Origin: Lophius americanus
Taxonomy: Eukaryota; Chordata; Actinopteri; Lophiiformes; Lophiidae
Direction of reading: 5' to 3'
NCBI GenBank assembly: GCA_037951165.1
Contig: JBBDHG010000169.1
Span: 2,226,001-2,290,000, forward strand
Length of the DNA: 64,000 bases
The notes beneath the pieces are model-generated. The model was not told where the DNA came from. It saw nothing but the letters and a program-made list of their open reading frames with translations, and ran no database searches. The translations under genes were made by a program, and so were the position numbers. Below, piece by piece: positions 27,480-39,824 of this stretch (positions within the stretch are counted from its first letter, which is position 1; each line of letters opens with the position of its first letter).

Positions 27480-28350
27480 ATGCAAAAAATGTTGGGGAGG
27501 GGCTTTGGTAAAGAGGCGGAGTCAGGATAGAGCTTTTCAGCATTTTTATTATCAAGAGTTATTCAAAACCTTCTGATTTCTATAACACATTGTAAAATGG
27601 TTGGTCATGTGACAGGGACAGAAATTGCTCAATTTGAGGGCCATCAGGACAAAGGGGTGGAGTCGGGAAGTTTTTCTACTTAATCAACATTTCAGATAGA
27701 GCTTTTCAGCATTGCATCATCAATAATTATGTCAAATCTAAAGTACTGATTTTCATGACACTTGGTAGAAGGGTTAAGTGTGTAACGGGGAAAAATAAAA
27801 TTACAAAGAAAGAGTTACATTTAGGAGGGGATCTGAATGAAGGGGGGGCGTCTGGATTTTCATTTTCTCTTTCTCCAACAAAAAAACAAAAGTTAGAGCT
27901 TTTCAGCACTTCAACCATCAGTAATTAGGCAAAACTTACTTCTTCAGGGCTCCTGAACAAAGGGGAGGAGTCAGGGATTTATATTTATATTTTATAACAT
28001 AGCAGTTAGGGCTTTTCAGCCACTTTATCATCACTAGCTTTGCAAGTCATGTGACAGAAAGACTTCTTTACTACTACTTATTTTTTGAAAACTGCAGCTT
28101 TTCAGCATCTCATCATCAATAATTATGTGAAATCCACTTTACAGATTATCATGAGGCTTTGATAGAAGGGTAGATCATGTGACACGGAATAACTCATTTC
28201 AATTGGAAGTGGATCTGACTAAAGGGGCGGAGTCAGGATTTTTATTTTCACTTGATTCAAACTTACTTGCTTTTCAGCGTGTTTACCATCAAAAAATGAT
28301 GGAACAATGAATGGATTTTCAGATTTGGGATGACTTTTGGGAGTAGGGGT
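27480..28350 (+). repeat. Decayed tandem array, unit roughly 90-200 bp
   Basis: The phrase AGCTTTTCAGCA or close variants recurs near 27531, 27699, 27895, 28008, 28097 and 28268. It is usually followed by CATCATCAATAATTATG, and units also share GATCATGTGACAGGGA-like and AAAGGGGCGGAGTCAGGATTTT blocks. The order is preserved from unit to unit, so this is a tandem array with unequal deletions. Not coding. Confidence 0.65.
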
Positions 28351-28639
28351 TTATAATGTGACCCAACGGAGTGATTGTTTTTGAGTGGAGCCGGATAAAT
28401 ACATGGAGTCATTTTTTTTTTTTTTCCTACCCTTGACGAAAAAGTTTGGGGCACGTATCAAGGGAAGAAACCGTCACATTGTGGAGCCACATCCTGAAGA
28501 AAACTTTTTGACTGACTCTCTCTCTCTCTATGGAGGAGGTCATTTGGTCTGTGCTGTTTTAAAGATCTCCGTTAAATATTGTGGAAATGCGGGGAAGAGA
28601 AAGACGGGCCGGGAAACTTATTATAAAGCTTATCTTCCA

Positions 28640-28840
28640 GCCTCCTCGGTTTCCCCTTTGACATGTGGCGTCCCCTCAGGGCTCCATCCTTGGCCCCTTT
28701 ACTCTTTAGCATACAAATGCTGCCACTCGCTCTCATTATAAGCAGGATTAGTCAAGTGGCACACGTTTTTCAACAAGAAGTAGTGACTTAAAATGAGCTT
28801 AGCCAAACCGTCCAGGGGGAATTAAAGGGCTTTTACGCAG
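28640..28840 (+). repeat. LINE RT-derived repeat (PQGS motif), copy 2
   Basis: TGTGGCGTCCCCTCAGGGCTCC carries the CGVP-QGS block with one inserted T (frameshift). It is followed by TTGGCCCCTTTACTCTTTAGC and AAGTGGCACACG. Same orientation and limits as the 24.6 kb copy. Confidence 0.55.
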
Positions 28841-28979
28841 CCATCTTGAATTGTGGTCTTAAAGAGATAGAGTCAAAGCATCAGTAACCGAGTCAAACCG
28901 GGATTTCTAACACGAAAATCATCAAACTTTAACAACCGCGTTAAACTGTGTCACATTTACAAGAAAGTACTGGATTACT

Positions 28980-29004
28980 TGAGTGTGTGTGTGTGTGTGT
29001 GTGT
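28980..29004 (+). repeat. (GT)n microsatellite
   Basis: About twelve GT units. Confidence 0.9.
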
Positions 29005-29714
29005 GGTGCACTGGGATGCCAAAGGGATTATCCTTCATCTGTCTCCCTCACTGAAGGCCATATGTTTCTACATCCAGCCTCCAGCTCCTGTGAGCAGCAC
29101 ACACACTCTGAGACCACACAGTAGGAGGTTCACAATCCGACGCGGCTGCAGCTCCGCTCCTCTTATTAGTTCATACGCACGCATGGGATTTATGCATCAC
29201 ACACTTTGCTCCACGCCAAATACCGGCTTTATATAGCATGTCAGCAAACCGACGACCCATATCAGACGTGGCCTCAAACCAACGCACACAAGCACATGTG
29301 TGTCGTCCCACCGCGTTATTCTACCAAAGGGATAATTACCCTTCTAAGACCAGACATGGAATTATGGGTAGCGGTGTGCCAGCGAGTCCAACATCAACAG
29401 ATCTAACCGCCGTCATGAAACTGGAGCCCGTTTTTAATGCTTGTGTGCAGCTCGCACGGTGGGTTTACATCCTCGGGCTCTTAGGATCCAAACCTCGCGG
29501 TCCTTCACCTTAATCCTGACAATCCATCAGGATCCAAACGCAGGGTTTGGGAAAATAGGGACTCCGAGGAGGCAAATTTAAGCGCTACTGCAGGAGAATG
29601 TGTTGATTTGTAGTGATTATATTAGACAAGTGAGAAATGTCCGTTTGTTTGACTTTCTTAAGTTGATTGAGAAGATCTTAGATTTGATTAGATACGATGT
29701 TCAGACACAAACAC

Positions 29715-29738
29715 GGCGGCGGCGGCGGCGGCGGCGTC
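29715..29738 (+). repeat. (GGC)n microsatellite
   Basis: Eight or so GGC units in noncoding DNA. Confidence 0.9.
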
Positions 29739-29979
29739 TCATTAGGAGGGTTCAATGAGGAATGAGGGGCATGGCTCCGTCTTCAGTGCCTTAGTTCTGG
29801 GTTTTCTTTCCTCTTTCTTCTGTTTTGTGTTTTCTATTTTATTTTGAAGTGTGTGTTCCATGTTGTTTAGTTTGTTTTACATGAACTGTTTAGAACTCCA
29901 CGTTTCCAGTCCCTGTACTTTTTCTGGTCTACTGGTCGGATACTCGTTTCAGATCTGTTCATCATTTGAGTTTTTTCTC

Positions 29980-30125
29980 CTCCTCGTTCATCTTAGTCTT
30001 CTGCTTCTTCCTCATTTTCTTCTTCTTGCTCTTCCTCTACTTCTTCCTGCACTTCTTATTTTTCCTCATCCTCTTCCTCCTCTTCTTCCTGTTCTTCTTC
30101 TTCCTCTTCTTCTTCTTCTTTGGGG
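29980..30125 (+). repeat. TTC/CTC pyrimidine tract
   Basis: Strong strand asymmetry, TTCTTC/CTTCCTC units. The Glu-rich minus-strand frame across it is an artefact of the repeat. Confidence 0.8.
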
Positions 30126-30839
30126 TCTAACAGCAGTTGACGTCCTTCTGCCTTCTCTGTCATTTTTAAAAGATGATTAATGTCATTCTCCTCTCCACTG
30201 AATCCTTTGATTGCACCATATTTCCACCCCCTGCTTCGGTCTCCACCCACGTCATCTAATTTCCTCCCACCCCTTCATATTTTCTACATGACAGCAGGGC
30301 ATGTTCCACTGTTTCCCTTCTGTCCACAGGCACCACAGCGGCCGGTCCGATGTTTCCCTATTACGATCGCTGGGTCCTATTCTTAGCCGCCTTATAATTA
30401 CTTCCTCCTTTTGGTCAGATCTCCTGCTTTCTGATTCTCCGGCTGTATTTTCTATCTGATTTAAGAATCTTCCCTTCGTTCCTTTTCCCAGTTGCCGCTC
30501 ATTGATTATTCATTCCCGTACTCTACTTTATCCTCTGATTTTCTTCATCTCTGTGTTTTTTCAGCTCTTCACATTCTCCTTCTTCTTCTCATTGTCTCGT
30601 TACTCTGTGGATTTAATTCTGAGTCCTCTGTGACAGATTGTCCCTGATCCTAACTGCGTGTCTGAAGTTACATTTATGCAGATTTCTATTTTATTGTTCA
30701 CCCTAAATTGTATTAGTCTTTTATTGCCACTGGCACTTCCTCGTTTTCTTGAGCAGCTTTAATGCATGAATTTATCTGTGCCTGTGATGTCATCACCGAC
30801 AGCAATGGTATGTCAAATCAAATTATGAGGTCATGTGCG

Positions 30840-31110
30840 AAAAAATGTGTTTATTTATAAAAATAAACACAGAAATTATGGCCCCAAAGCATTCAGAGAT
30901 AAAGCTCCCCCTAGTGTCGGAAATATACAACCGACCTTTCCCAAAATCAATCCAGTTCTTCCTCAAGTTAAGGTATATGTGGGTATAAAATTTGAAATCC
31001 ATGAAATCATTTTTGAGTCATTGCATTAAAACAAAGGCTCTGCGGTGGCAGATGCGAACACGGCGATTCCATAATATCCACGACTTTTCGGGGATATAAT
31101 TAAATTGAAT
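30840..31110 (-). repeat. GGGGGAGC-family dispersed repeat, copy 6
   Basis: Reverse orientation: AAAGCTCCCCCTAGTGTCGG, CCCAAAATCAATCCAGTTC, GGGTATAAAATTTGAAATCC and CGGCGATTCCATAATATCC, all complementary to the other copies. Confidence 0.6.
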
Positions 31111-31159
31111 CTATCCGAGGTGATCGTAGCCTGGCCATATAATATTAGTCGTTTGGAGT

Positions 31160-32005
31160 CTTGGGTCATTTTGGCTTTAAACTAAGTCTTCTTAGACCCC
31201 ATCATGCCAGGGTTTTGGGAATTGGCCAATCCAGTCTGCAAGTGTTTGGTGGATTTGGAGAAAGCCATGTCCACCGGGTGGTCCTGTGGGGGGCATGTGG
31301 GAATACAGGGTACCGGGGCCATTTCTACGGGCCATCCGGTCCCTGCAGAAAGTCAGACACATATTCAGTGAGTGTTGGACTCAGCCGAGGTTGTACCTTG
31401 TCTCAGATTCTAATCTTGATATTCATGGACAGGATCTCAAGGTGCAGCTGGGGTGAGGAGAATGTCCGCTTTAGGGACCTTAAATCTGCAACTGCTGTTT
31501 GCAGGTGATCTGGTTCTGTTGGCTTCATCAGCAGGGGACCTTCAGCGTGCTCTGGATCGGTTTGTTGCTCAATCTGAAGTCATGGTTCTCTGGGGATGGT
31601 GGACCTGTCCCCTTCTGGTTGGCGATCAGTTGCTGCCTCATGCAAAGGCGTTTTCTTGGTGTTCTGATCTCGATTGATGGGAAAATAGACTGTGAGATGG
31701 ACGGGTCATCAGGTACAGCGTCGGCGTCAGAAGAAATGTGGGTGTTGTATCGGTCCTTTGTGGTGAAGAGTCGTTAGACAAAGCTGTCAATGTACCGGTC
31801 CATCTACGTTCAACCCACTCCTCTGATTAGGATGCCCCAAGGACGGTTTTTCATTAGGATGAGACTATGTGTCTCATCTTACCCGGAAACGCTTCAGGTT
31901 CCCCCCAGGTGAGCTGGAGAGTGTTGCTGGGGAGATGGACAACTTTAAATATCCCTCTTAGTCTGCTGCCACCAGTTCTATCCCGAATCAGAGGAAGATA
32001 AGTGA
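31160..32005 (+). mobile_element. Non-LTR retrotransposon relic, RT C-terminal half
   Basis: Split over shifted frames it reads IFMDRISRCSWG, then LLFAGDLVLLASSAGDLQRA, VLISIDGKIDCEMD and RSFVVKSR. These match the RT catalytic region and thumb of a common fish LINE (FMDRISRRS ... LLFADDVVLLASS ... LGV.FTSEGRME.EI). The catalytic FADD box is FAGD here, so it is inactive as well as frameshifted. The 3' part (GAGCTGGAGAGTGTTGCTGGGG) also occurs reversed at about 62.7 kb. Confidence 0.75.
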
Positions 32006-32754
32006 AGGATTGGATTAAATTCAATAATCCTGACCTAAATAAATGCAATGCCACCAGAGAGAAAAAAGAAAAAGCTTGAATAAAATGAATGAATACCAGA
32101 GAAAGATGGATATAAATAGGTTCACGACAAAGCTGTAAAAAGAACCACAAGGAATAATGTTATTTAGATTATTGATGACAGAATATCCTGGAACAAATGG
32201 AACTCTCGGGAATAAAAACTGCCTGGTAAGATGAAATATCTCGGCGGATAAAAACACAAAGCAAACATTTCATCCCGCCGATAGATTGAAGTTTCAGAGC
32301 GTGATAAAGTACAGAGGAAAAAGTATCGATCCGCAGGGAAAGGAGGTTAGTTTTTGCGGCCGCAGAAGTGATTCCACAGGGAGTGAAAGACAAATAACAG
32401 GAGTAGATTCAGGAATAGAATCAGCGGAGCAGTTAGACTAACTATATTTTAAAAGCAGCACAGTGATTGCGGCGTAATCTCGGCATGTCGAGTCTTCCTC
32501 TCTGTGCAGCGTCTCATTGACCGTTATGAAATCATTTCCATCCCGCCGCAGGCTGCAGTGACACGCTCTCATTGATTGACAGCGGCGTAAAACGTGGTGT
32601 CGCATGTTAAAGCAGTAATCATTCAATTAACCGGAAATCAATGACACCAACATGGGCGATGTGTTTCTGTGTTGGCCTGTCAGTCACAAACGGGCCGCTC
32701 CTGCACAAACACATGAAAGCTGCCCATTAGCATGCATGCACAAAGATTTTCTTC

Positions 32755-32777
32755 CTACACACACACACACACACACT
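32755..32777 (+). repeat. (CA)n microsatellite
   Basis: About ten CA units. Confidence 0.9.
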
Positions 32778-33094
32778 CCTCTTCGTTTTGGATTTTGGTT
32801 TCTTTTCTTTCCCACAATATGCGTTGTATTATAAAAACTTAATGCTCAGATAATTTGTGTTATTATCCCTTTAATGTCCACGACAAAAAAAAAAAAGACA
32901 AATATTTATTCATTTAAATAAATGGCGCTTCATGACATTAAAATGACAAATATTTTCTTTAGACATGCATGTTTTTAGATAGTAAAAGAAAAGAAAAGAA
33001 ACTGTAGACTTGTAGCTTGTATTTAATGGAAAATAGTCCATTTTAATTAGATATCTCAACTTTTCCGTCAAGCATGTTTTATGATAATAATTCT

Positions 33095-33350
33095 GCTTGT
33101 TGAGTCCTCAAATGCTTTAATATGCCAGAAAAAAAATCGTATAGGACTTTCTTAATAGTCAAAGCTAATGCCTCCTCTTCAGTGGCTCTGTGGTGTGGGC
33201 CTCTCCAGGGCTCCATCCTTGACCCCTTAGTCTTTAGCGTATACATGCTGTCGCCCACTCATATTATAAACAGGCTCAGTCACATTTTTAATAAGAAATG
33301 ATTCTCTAAATGTGCTCTACCAAACAGAGGAACAGGACATTACAGGGTTA
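33095..33350 (+). repeat. LINE RT-derived repeat (PQGS motif), copy 3
   Basis: GAGTCCTCAAATGCTTTAATATG, TAATGCCTCCTCTTCAGTGG, TCCAGGGCTCCATCCTTGACC, GCGTATACATGCTG and ATTATAAACAGGC keep the family order. The PQGS box itself is damaged. Confidence 0.55.
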
Positions 33351-34599
33351 TAACAGACACGAGAGTTTAGAGGAGGACAACTTACAGCTTGAGAACATTT
33401 CAGATACAACTTATTGTCCACCTTTACACAAATCCTCTTTTGACTGACCGTCGCTGCGAGGATCAAAGGTCATCCCACTGTTAGCAATAACATAAAGAAA
33501 GAAAAAGATAAGGACACATGGTGAATAGCTGAGAACAGACCGCTCAAGGCCACGCGTAGTTCTCCGGAATAGTGTTGCAGAAAAAACATCATATTCCTCT
33601 GCACATACTGCACATTGCCTTTGGTCCACTTGTACTATCAGAACAAAGTGATTGCATTGGACTATTTAAATCTTCACTCCCAAATTAAGTTAATACAAAA
33701 AGATAACTGACAGGACAGGAGCGCCTCAGGAGCCAATCAGAGCTCAGCTGCAGACAGTCACCACTGGACGTCGTTGTGAAAAATGTTCTGACCATATTTC
33801 TCATGAACGTTTGTTTTTGCGACTTCTCCAACCACTCACCCCACCGCCTCCATTCACGGTTTCATCCGAGCTCCTCCATCTATGCATCACTCCAGCGCAA
33901 AAAGTCACAACATCCATCTCTGCTGTCAGGCCGACAAATTAACATGGAAATTGGAGCGTTGCATTTCGGAACGAGGGGCTTTAAATGACGCCGTCCCCCC
34001 CCTCTCATCCCATCCTCTCTGTCTCTTTCTCTGCTCTCAGTCCGTCTGACCTGGGGGGCGTTACGGGTCTGACACCGGCCTAATGAATGAGCCGGATGAT
34101 TTATAGAGCAGTGTGAGGGAGGAGAAGGCAGGGGTGGAGGGACGCTGAAGGGGGGGGGGGGGCACGGAGAGCTTAAAGGGCTGTTGTAGGGGTCCCGCTG
34201 TAGAAGGTCAGTAACGTAAATAACCTGATTGTCTCACCTGTTGTCGCTCACTCCAGCTAAATGTTAACTTAGAAGGATGATAATGGCTGTGAGGTCATGT
34301 GACCTCCTGCAAAGACAGTTTAGACAGAAAGTTTAAAAAGTTTCAGGGTCTCAGAAATAAGAATGTAGGTATAAAACATTCATATAATTTGTTCGGAAAC
34401 TAAAGATAAGTAATTTTCTGAACTGAATTATTGTTTATTTAAAACTAACAGAAACATCCAACAATTGAGGGAACATTAAAAAGTATAGAAATAAAACATT
34501 TTCCATTTAAACTTAATTTTTTATCTCTTAGAAAACACATTAAAACGAATATTTTTGGAATTTTCTTTTCTTGCATCTGCGATGTTTAAAATGTTTTTT

Positions 34600-34960
34600 T
34601 ATGAAAAATAATATATCAAAAAAATAGCTGGGAAGATTTTACTCACTAGGGGGAGCTTTGTGCGAAAAAAAAAAAGTTTGTGGTGCAAAACTTCCTAACC
34701 GCTGGTCCGATTCAGTCCAAATTGGTTACCATCAAATCGACGGAAGGAGATCTTTACTCATTATATCAAACTATCTTACTCTAGTAGTTCATATTTTATT
34801 CAATAAAATGAACTTTTTTTTTTTAACAAAAAACCTCAGTTTTCCAGACATAACTCAAAAAACTAGGTCATGGATCAATTACCAATTTTTATACCCATGT
34901 AGACCTTTGTGCGAGGAAGAACTGGACTGATTGTGGGAAGGTTCGGTTATACATATCTTC
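34600..34960 (+). repeat. GGGGGAGC-family dispersed repeat, copy 7
   Basis: CTCACTAGGGGGAGCTTTGTG, CTTCCTAACCGCTGGTCCGATTCAG, CGACGGAAGGAGATC and a second block with GTGCGAGGAAGAACTGGACTG. Confidence 0.6.
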
Positions 34961-35109
34961 GTGTTCTGTATATACACTGCTCAAAGAAACTAAGGGGACA
35001 CTTAATCAGGACAGTGTGACACCAAGCCAGTTAAACTTCAAAGACAAAATTCTGTCCATTTAGGAAGAAAAAGTGATTTTGAATCAGTTTCACCTGTTTT
35101 GGTGTAAAT

Positions 35110-35600
35110 GAAAGTGATTCTTAATTTACATATTGTTGGTCCGATTTAGTCCGACTTTGGTGAATGTGGATGGACCCGAGGAGATCTATCCTTTATCATA
35201 TTTCACTCTGAAAGTTTATATTTTACTCACTAGGGGGAGCTTTCTTTACGTAAAGGAAAAGCGGTTAGATAATGTGGATTATTTGTACAACCCAGGGGAT
35301 TGGGGATTTTTCTGGGGATACACCCCTTCTGTTGGTGACGGCAGAATCGGCCTAGTTCTGTTTGGTGTGTCCTCACATGCTTTAATATGCAAATATAAAA
35401 ATAGCAGTTGTTCATGCCTCCTCTTCAGTGGCCCCTTTGAGCTGTGGCGTCCCCCAGGGCTCCAGCCTCGACCCCTTATTCTTTAGCGTATTCAAAGTTT
35501 CACTGGGTCGTATTTCAAACAGGTTCCGACACACATTTCGCAGTAATATATAGAGACTCAAAACTAGACATTAAAGGGATTCATCCAAATGGAAGGTTTC
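35110..35600 (+). repeat. GGGGGAGC repeat (copy 8) joined to PQGS LINE-like repeat (copy 4)
   Basis: GTTGGTCCGATTTAGTCCG, GGAGATCTATCC, CACTAGGGGGAGCTTTC and CCCAGGGGATTGGGG (about 35120-35345) run almost directly into GTGTCCTCACATGCTTTAATATG, TGTGGCGTCCCCCAGGGCTCC (CGVPQGS) and TTTAGCGTATTC. The junction suggests that the two repeats may be parts of one element. Confidence 0.55.
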
Positions 35601-35669
35601 ACTTCCTGTGCATCGTTAGCCCGACTTATCCGAAGAAAAATAAATCAAATGCTCCACTGAGGCTGTGAG

Positions 35670-36070
35670 CGGGCCGAATGAACTCCAACCATGATCCGCA
35701 GAACCGGGCCTTCGTCAGGCCGCGTCTCTCATGTCTCGCCCCTCCTTTCATCATCATCCTCCCTGCATCACAACTCCTTTTCATGTTTTCCGTCCGCGGC
35801 CTCCTGCGTCGTCTCTCTCTCTCCCTCCGCGGTCGCTGCTGCAGCATCTCATCACGCCCTCCGCTGCTGATCAGACGGCGGCGGCGGCAGAGGAAACACA
35901 CCCTGGGCTGTTTATGCAGCGCTGTGGCTGAGTGCGCGAGGGAAATGCTACATGGCGAGCATCCGCGGAGCACCGGAGGGTGAGGCATGACTCGGCTCAG
36001 GTGAACAGCGGGAGGGAGTGTTTGCTGTGCACCCCCAGAGTGAGGAGCGGGCAATTTCACGCTCCTCGGC
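35670..36070. other. GC-rich unique block, possible regulatory DNA
   Basis: A CpG-containing, non-repetitive stretch within AT-rich intergenic DNA. Both strands have frames over 100 codons without any recognisable domain. It could be a CpG island, an enhancer or an unrecognised noncoding exon; I cannot tell which. Confidence 0.25.
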
Positions 36071-37774
36071 GCGTGAAGCCCTCAGCCAGGTGAGGCGGGC
36101 CGCGGTTCTGAGGGAAGAATGAGGCGTTAAGGGATTAAGAAACAAACACAACTTCCGGATTCTTTTTTCTTTTTTCTATTTCAGTCCGACTGGAGGGAGA
36201 GGAAGTTGAAGATTGGAGAAGTTTAGGATGTGAGTTGAGTTTGATTGATTTATTATTATTATTATTTCATGTTCATCTGTTAGTTTCCTGAACAGATATT
36301 GATTATGATATTATATTCAATCGCCCCGAGGATGTCGGACAAATATAAGAGGAAGGATGCACAAGCGTGGAATTAGTTTTCAATGTGTATCATTATAATC
36401 AAATCAGCCATAACATTAAAACCACATGGTTCCCTTTTTTTTCCTTTTTTTTAATAGAAATATATATTTTTATTGATAAATGTGGCACAGGAACAAAGAG
36501 TAATTGCATTTTTAACAAAAATAGGATATTTCAAAGAAATTAATTAATTAGTAATAATGTCATCGTAATATCTTATATCTCACCAAATACAAGATTTTCT
36601 GCTTGTTTTTATTTTGTTTTTTTAAACAACAGGACATCACATAGGAGAAGACAAAGCTAATTTATGATAACAAAACAAATAAACAAGAATGTTATAAATA
36701 AATAAGTAAAAAATAAAGTCAAAGTTTGGTGCTGAAGCGTTTAATCCTTTAACCCCCGGGATGCTGGACCGGATAGAGATCTGGAGAAGACGGCTTGAAC
36801 TCATTGTTGCGTTCCTCAAAGCGTTCCTGAACCATTCCTGCCGTGTCTCCGGGACAATGGTGGACAGCAACCAAATACATTTACAACCACAAGATCCGGG
36901 CTCTGCTTCAATCCGCCATCGTTCCTGTCTCACCCGTTATAGCCTTTTGGAACGATCGTGTGAGAAAGTTGTGTAGGAAAAAGGTCTGGTCTCTCTCACA
37001 AAAGCGTCTTTTCACATCGTTCATCGCTGACACCCGCTCACGTCTCATGTAGTTGAATTCAAACACGACGGGGAATTGAGTCTGAGTTGGAATTCCGTGT
37101 TTCCCGGAATGAAACTTTCATCCATGTAGTCAGGAAATGTTCACACGCAGATAAAGAGAAAATTCTCTAACTTGAATATCAAAAGCAGTTTTGAAAATGT
37201 ATTTTTTATTGGTTTAAAGGTTCAGTTGAGTCACTCAAATGAATATTTCCTCATCAGTTTCATCATCCTTAATTTTTGCAAAATCCTGCATACAAAAGTA
37301 GATTTATTTGCCGCAGTCGGACTTAAATATATTGTTTTAAGGACAGAAATGGATAATAATTCATGTAGTTTTTTTCGTTCAGAAAAGCCCAAAGAATGTC
37401 CCGCGTTTATTTTTATTATTTTTATTTTGCTCATTGTTATTTTTTTCTAAACTTTACTTGATTACTTCCATTTTATGCTACTTTATACAACTCAGTATAA
37501 ACTGCATTTTTTTTTTAATTTGTGACTGTTTGTGAAAAACAGGCTGTGTTGATCTTGAAGGTTTGACAGCAGATAAAGTAGTTTGATTACCTCGACCTGT
37601 AAAATAGGAGGCAGTTACATAGGCCTACACATTAATGTAACTGCAATATAAATGCAAAAACACATCCTGCACCACCAAATAACATTGAGATGGACTATTT
37701 TACTGCATAATGAGTTTGTTTACTTTGATACTTTAAGTACATATTACAGATAATACTTTTATAATTTGACTTAA

Positions 37775-38075
37775 GTAAGTGGGCGATCGGGCCTTCTGTT
37801 CGGCCGCCCATCGTCTGCGGAATGCCCCGACCATCTGAGGGCTCCACAGACGACTGAGGCTTTTAAAAAGGGACTTAAAACTTTCCTTTTTAGCAGAACC
37901 TATAACTTTTAATTAAGATTGCTGCTTTTCGGTAATATCTTTATATTATTATTATTATTATATTTTTTTATTGATGCTTTTATCTGTTTTTACTTTTTAG
38001 CACTTTTAGTCTTGATCCAAATGTAAAGTGTGTTATAAATAAAATGTATTATTATTATTATTATTATTATTATGA
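37775..38075 (+). mobile_element. L2-like LINE 3' end with (ATT)n tail
   Basis: Translates in pieces as AFCSAAAHRLRNAPTI and LLKRDLKLSFL, matching the C-terminus typical of fish L2-type LINEs (AFS.AAP.LWN.LP ... FK..LKT.LF). It continues to AAATAAAATGTATTATTATT, the usual microsatellite tail. Confidence 0.65.
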
Positions 38076-38234
38076 CTGTATTTCAACAATTTGGTACATA
38101 TCAGTGCTTTCATGCAGATAAAAGTAGTACATGTGCTAGTATTAAATTTAAATTAAAAAGTATTAGTCCTCCAGTAAAAGTACAAATACTTATTTTTACT
38201 CATAAAAATTACCCAATTATTTAGCCACCACTAA

Positions 38235-38425
38235 TTGGCGTAAACTCCCTCGGATCCTTGATTCTGCCCATTTTTCCTGCTTCCAACATCAACTTCCGGA
38301 CCAGATGTTCACCGCCTATCTGATGGAACCCACCCGCCGACAGCTGCCATGGTAACGAGTTAAATCGACGTTAAGTCCGACTTCACCTGTCAGTGGTTGT
38401 AATGTTATGGCTGATCCATGTATGC
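38235..38425 (-). mobile_element. Tc1-like transposon relic (family A), 5' end
   Basis: CCCATTTTTCCTGCTTCCAACATCAACTT (in pieces) is the reverse complement of the family's start region. CAGCTGCCATGGTAACGAG and CACCTGTCAGTGGTTGTAATGTTATGGCTGATC (in pieces) end it with the inverted repeat. Confidence 0.7.
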
Positions 38426-39824
38426 ATGCATTGACATTCACATCTTACCTCGTGTGACCTTTCTGGACACCTGAGAGTCATTCAGGTGTCATTAAGGTGT
38501 GAATGACCTTTAAAAGGCCCCGACAGCAAACCCAGATGAAAGAATTACAGCTGGAAGAAAGAAAAACCTCAGAATTACTCAGTGTTTATTATGTTCACCG
38601 GCAAAAAACCTACTCTCGGTTTTTTCCCGATGACTGCGGCTTCTTATTGATTCCATTCTTAGTGGCTCCTCTCTGCAGCGTTCCTGAGGAACCTCAGCCC
38701 ACTGCCTCCAGTAATGTCGTTTCTCCGGGATGGAAGATGGCCTCTCTAGAATGTTCCAGGACTTCTACTGGAAACAAAGCCTTTGTTGGCTTTGAGGTCA
38801 GCTATGGATTATTGTTCTGTCGGAATGTCCGATGCTGACCTGGGCCTCTGCGTCCCCCACAGATGGTGAGTTGTTTCCTTCTAGGATAACTTGAAAATGA
38901 TCACGTTATAACTGATTTTTTTTCTTTCTTTCTTTCTTTCTGGCCTTACAGCAGAGCATCTCTGTAATCACTGGCTCAGACTTAAGTACCTCGCATGTCC
39001 TTAAAAAAAAATATGTGAAGATAATATTGATATTTTTCATAATGAAGACTTAATTCTGGAATTTATAGGAAGATATTGAGGTCGAACAGTGATGACCTGA
39101 TCACTCCACAGAATAATAATATGTTATAGTTTCTGTATAAATCTAAAAGTATTGACCCCTTCTGCTCGTTTGTTATATTTTAGTTATTTCTCGTCTGCAT
39201 ACCATTCCCAAAATGAACTTAAAAATAGCGCCACAACTACCAGGTGTATTTGCATAATATTAGTGTCTAGGGACAGGTGAGATCTATAATTACTTTATTT
39301 TTATTATCAGTTACATTGTACCTGTTACTGTGTGTGGGTGAATACAGAAAATAACAATATTTCACTGCGTTCCTGATTATTTTTTCAGATAAAAAAAAGG
39401 TTATAACATCCTTATACCATTAAAGGAACTAATCAATGAATTTGCTTAGAAAGTCTTTAATAACTTCTGCATCATATCTGATTATAAATATCACAAAGTT
39501 CAGGTAATCTCCTATCCAAAATATTCCAAAAATGATAAATTTGACCCCAGAGGGGGATTCTGGCTGCTAAATACCACCTCTGTCCACTAGAGGGAGTGAC
39601 AGGCTCACACTAAAACCCTTGGCAGTGACTTTAACCTAATGTTTTCCTCAAATCTAGCATTATGCAGCGAAAAAAAAAAAATTAGATATTGTCGTCTGTG
39701 AAATACCAGATTGCTTCCTGTGTCTCCAGTTTGTCCGTGATTATGGGATGTTAAAACAAAGTAGAAGAAAATGCTTTCAGCCTGGCGCTCCACTTCCTGA
39801 AACCAGTTCAATCAACGAAGAGCA

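Larger units (their letters stand above)
23256..39820. other. Intergenic region between the convergent 3' ends
   Basis: About 16.5 kb with no supported gene on either strand. Open frames are short, and the longest ones fall in simple repeats or LINE relics. Content: LINE RT fragments (24.6, 28.6, 31.2, 33.1, 35.4 and 37.8 kb), GGGGGAGC repeats (30.8, 34.6 and 35.1 kb), a decayed tandem array (27.5-28.35 kb), a Tc1 relic (38.2 kb), simple repeats, and unique blocks at about 26.9-27.3, 29.0-29.5, 32.2-32.7, 35.7-36.1 and 36.75-37.05 kb. Confidence 0.6.

Noticed and set aside
35626..36060. 144-codon minus-strand and 101-codon plus-strand frames
   Set aside because: Both arise from GC-rich DNA with few stops, have Arg-rich compositions and show no family signature.
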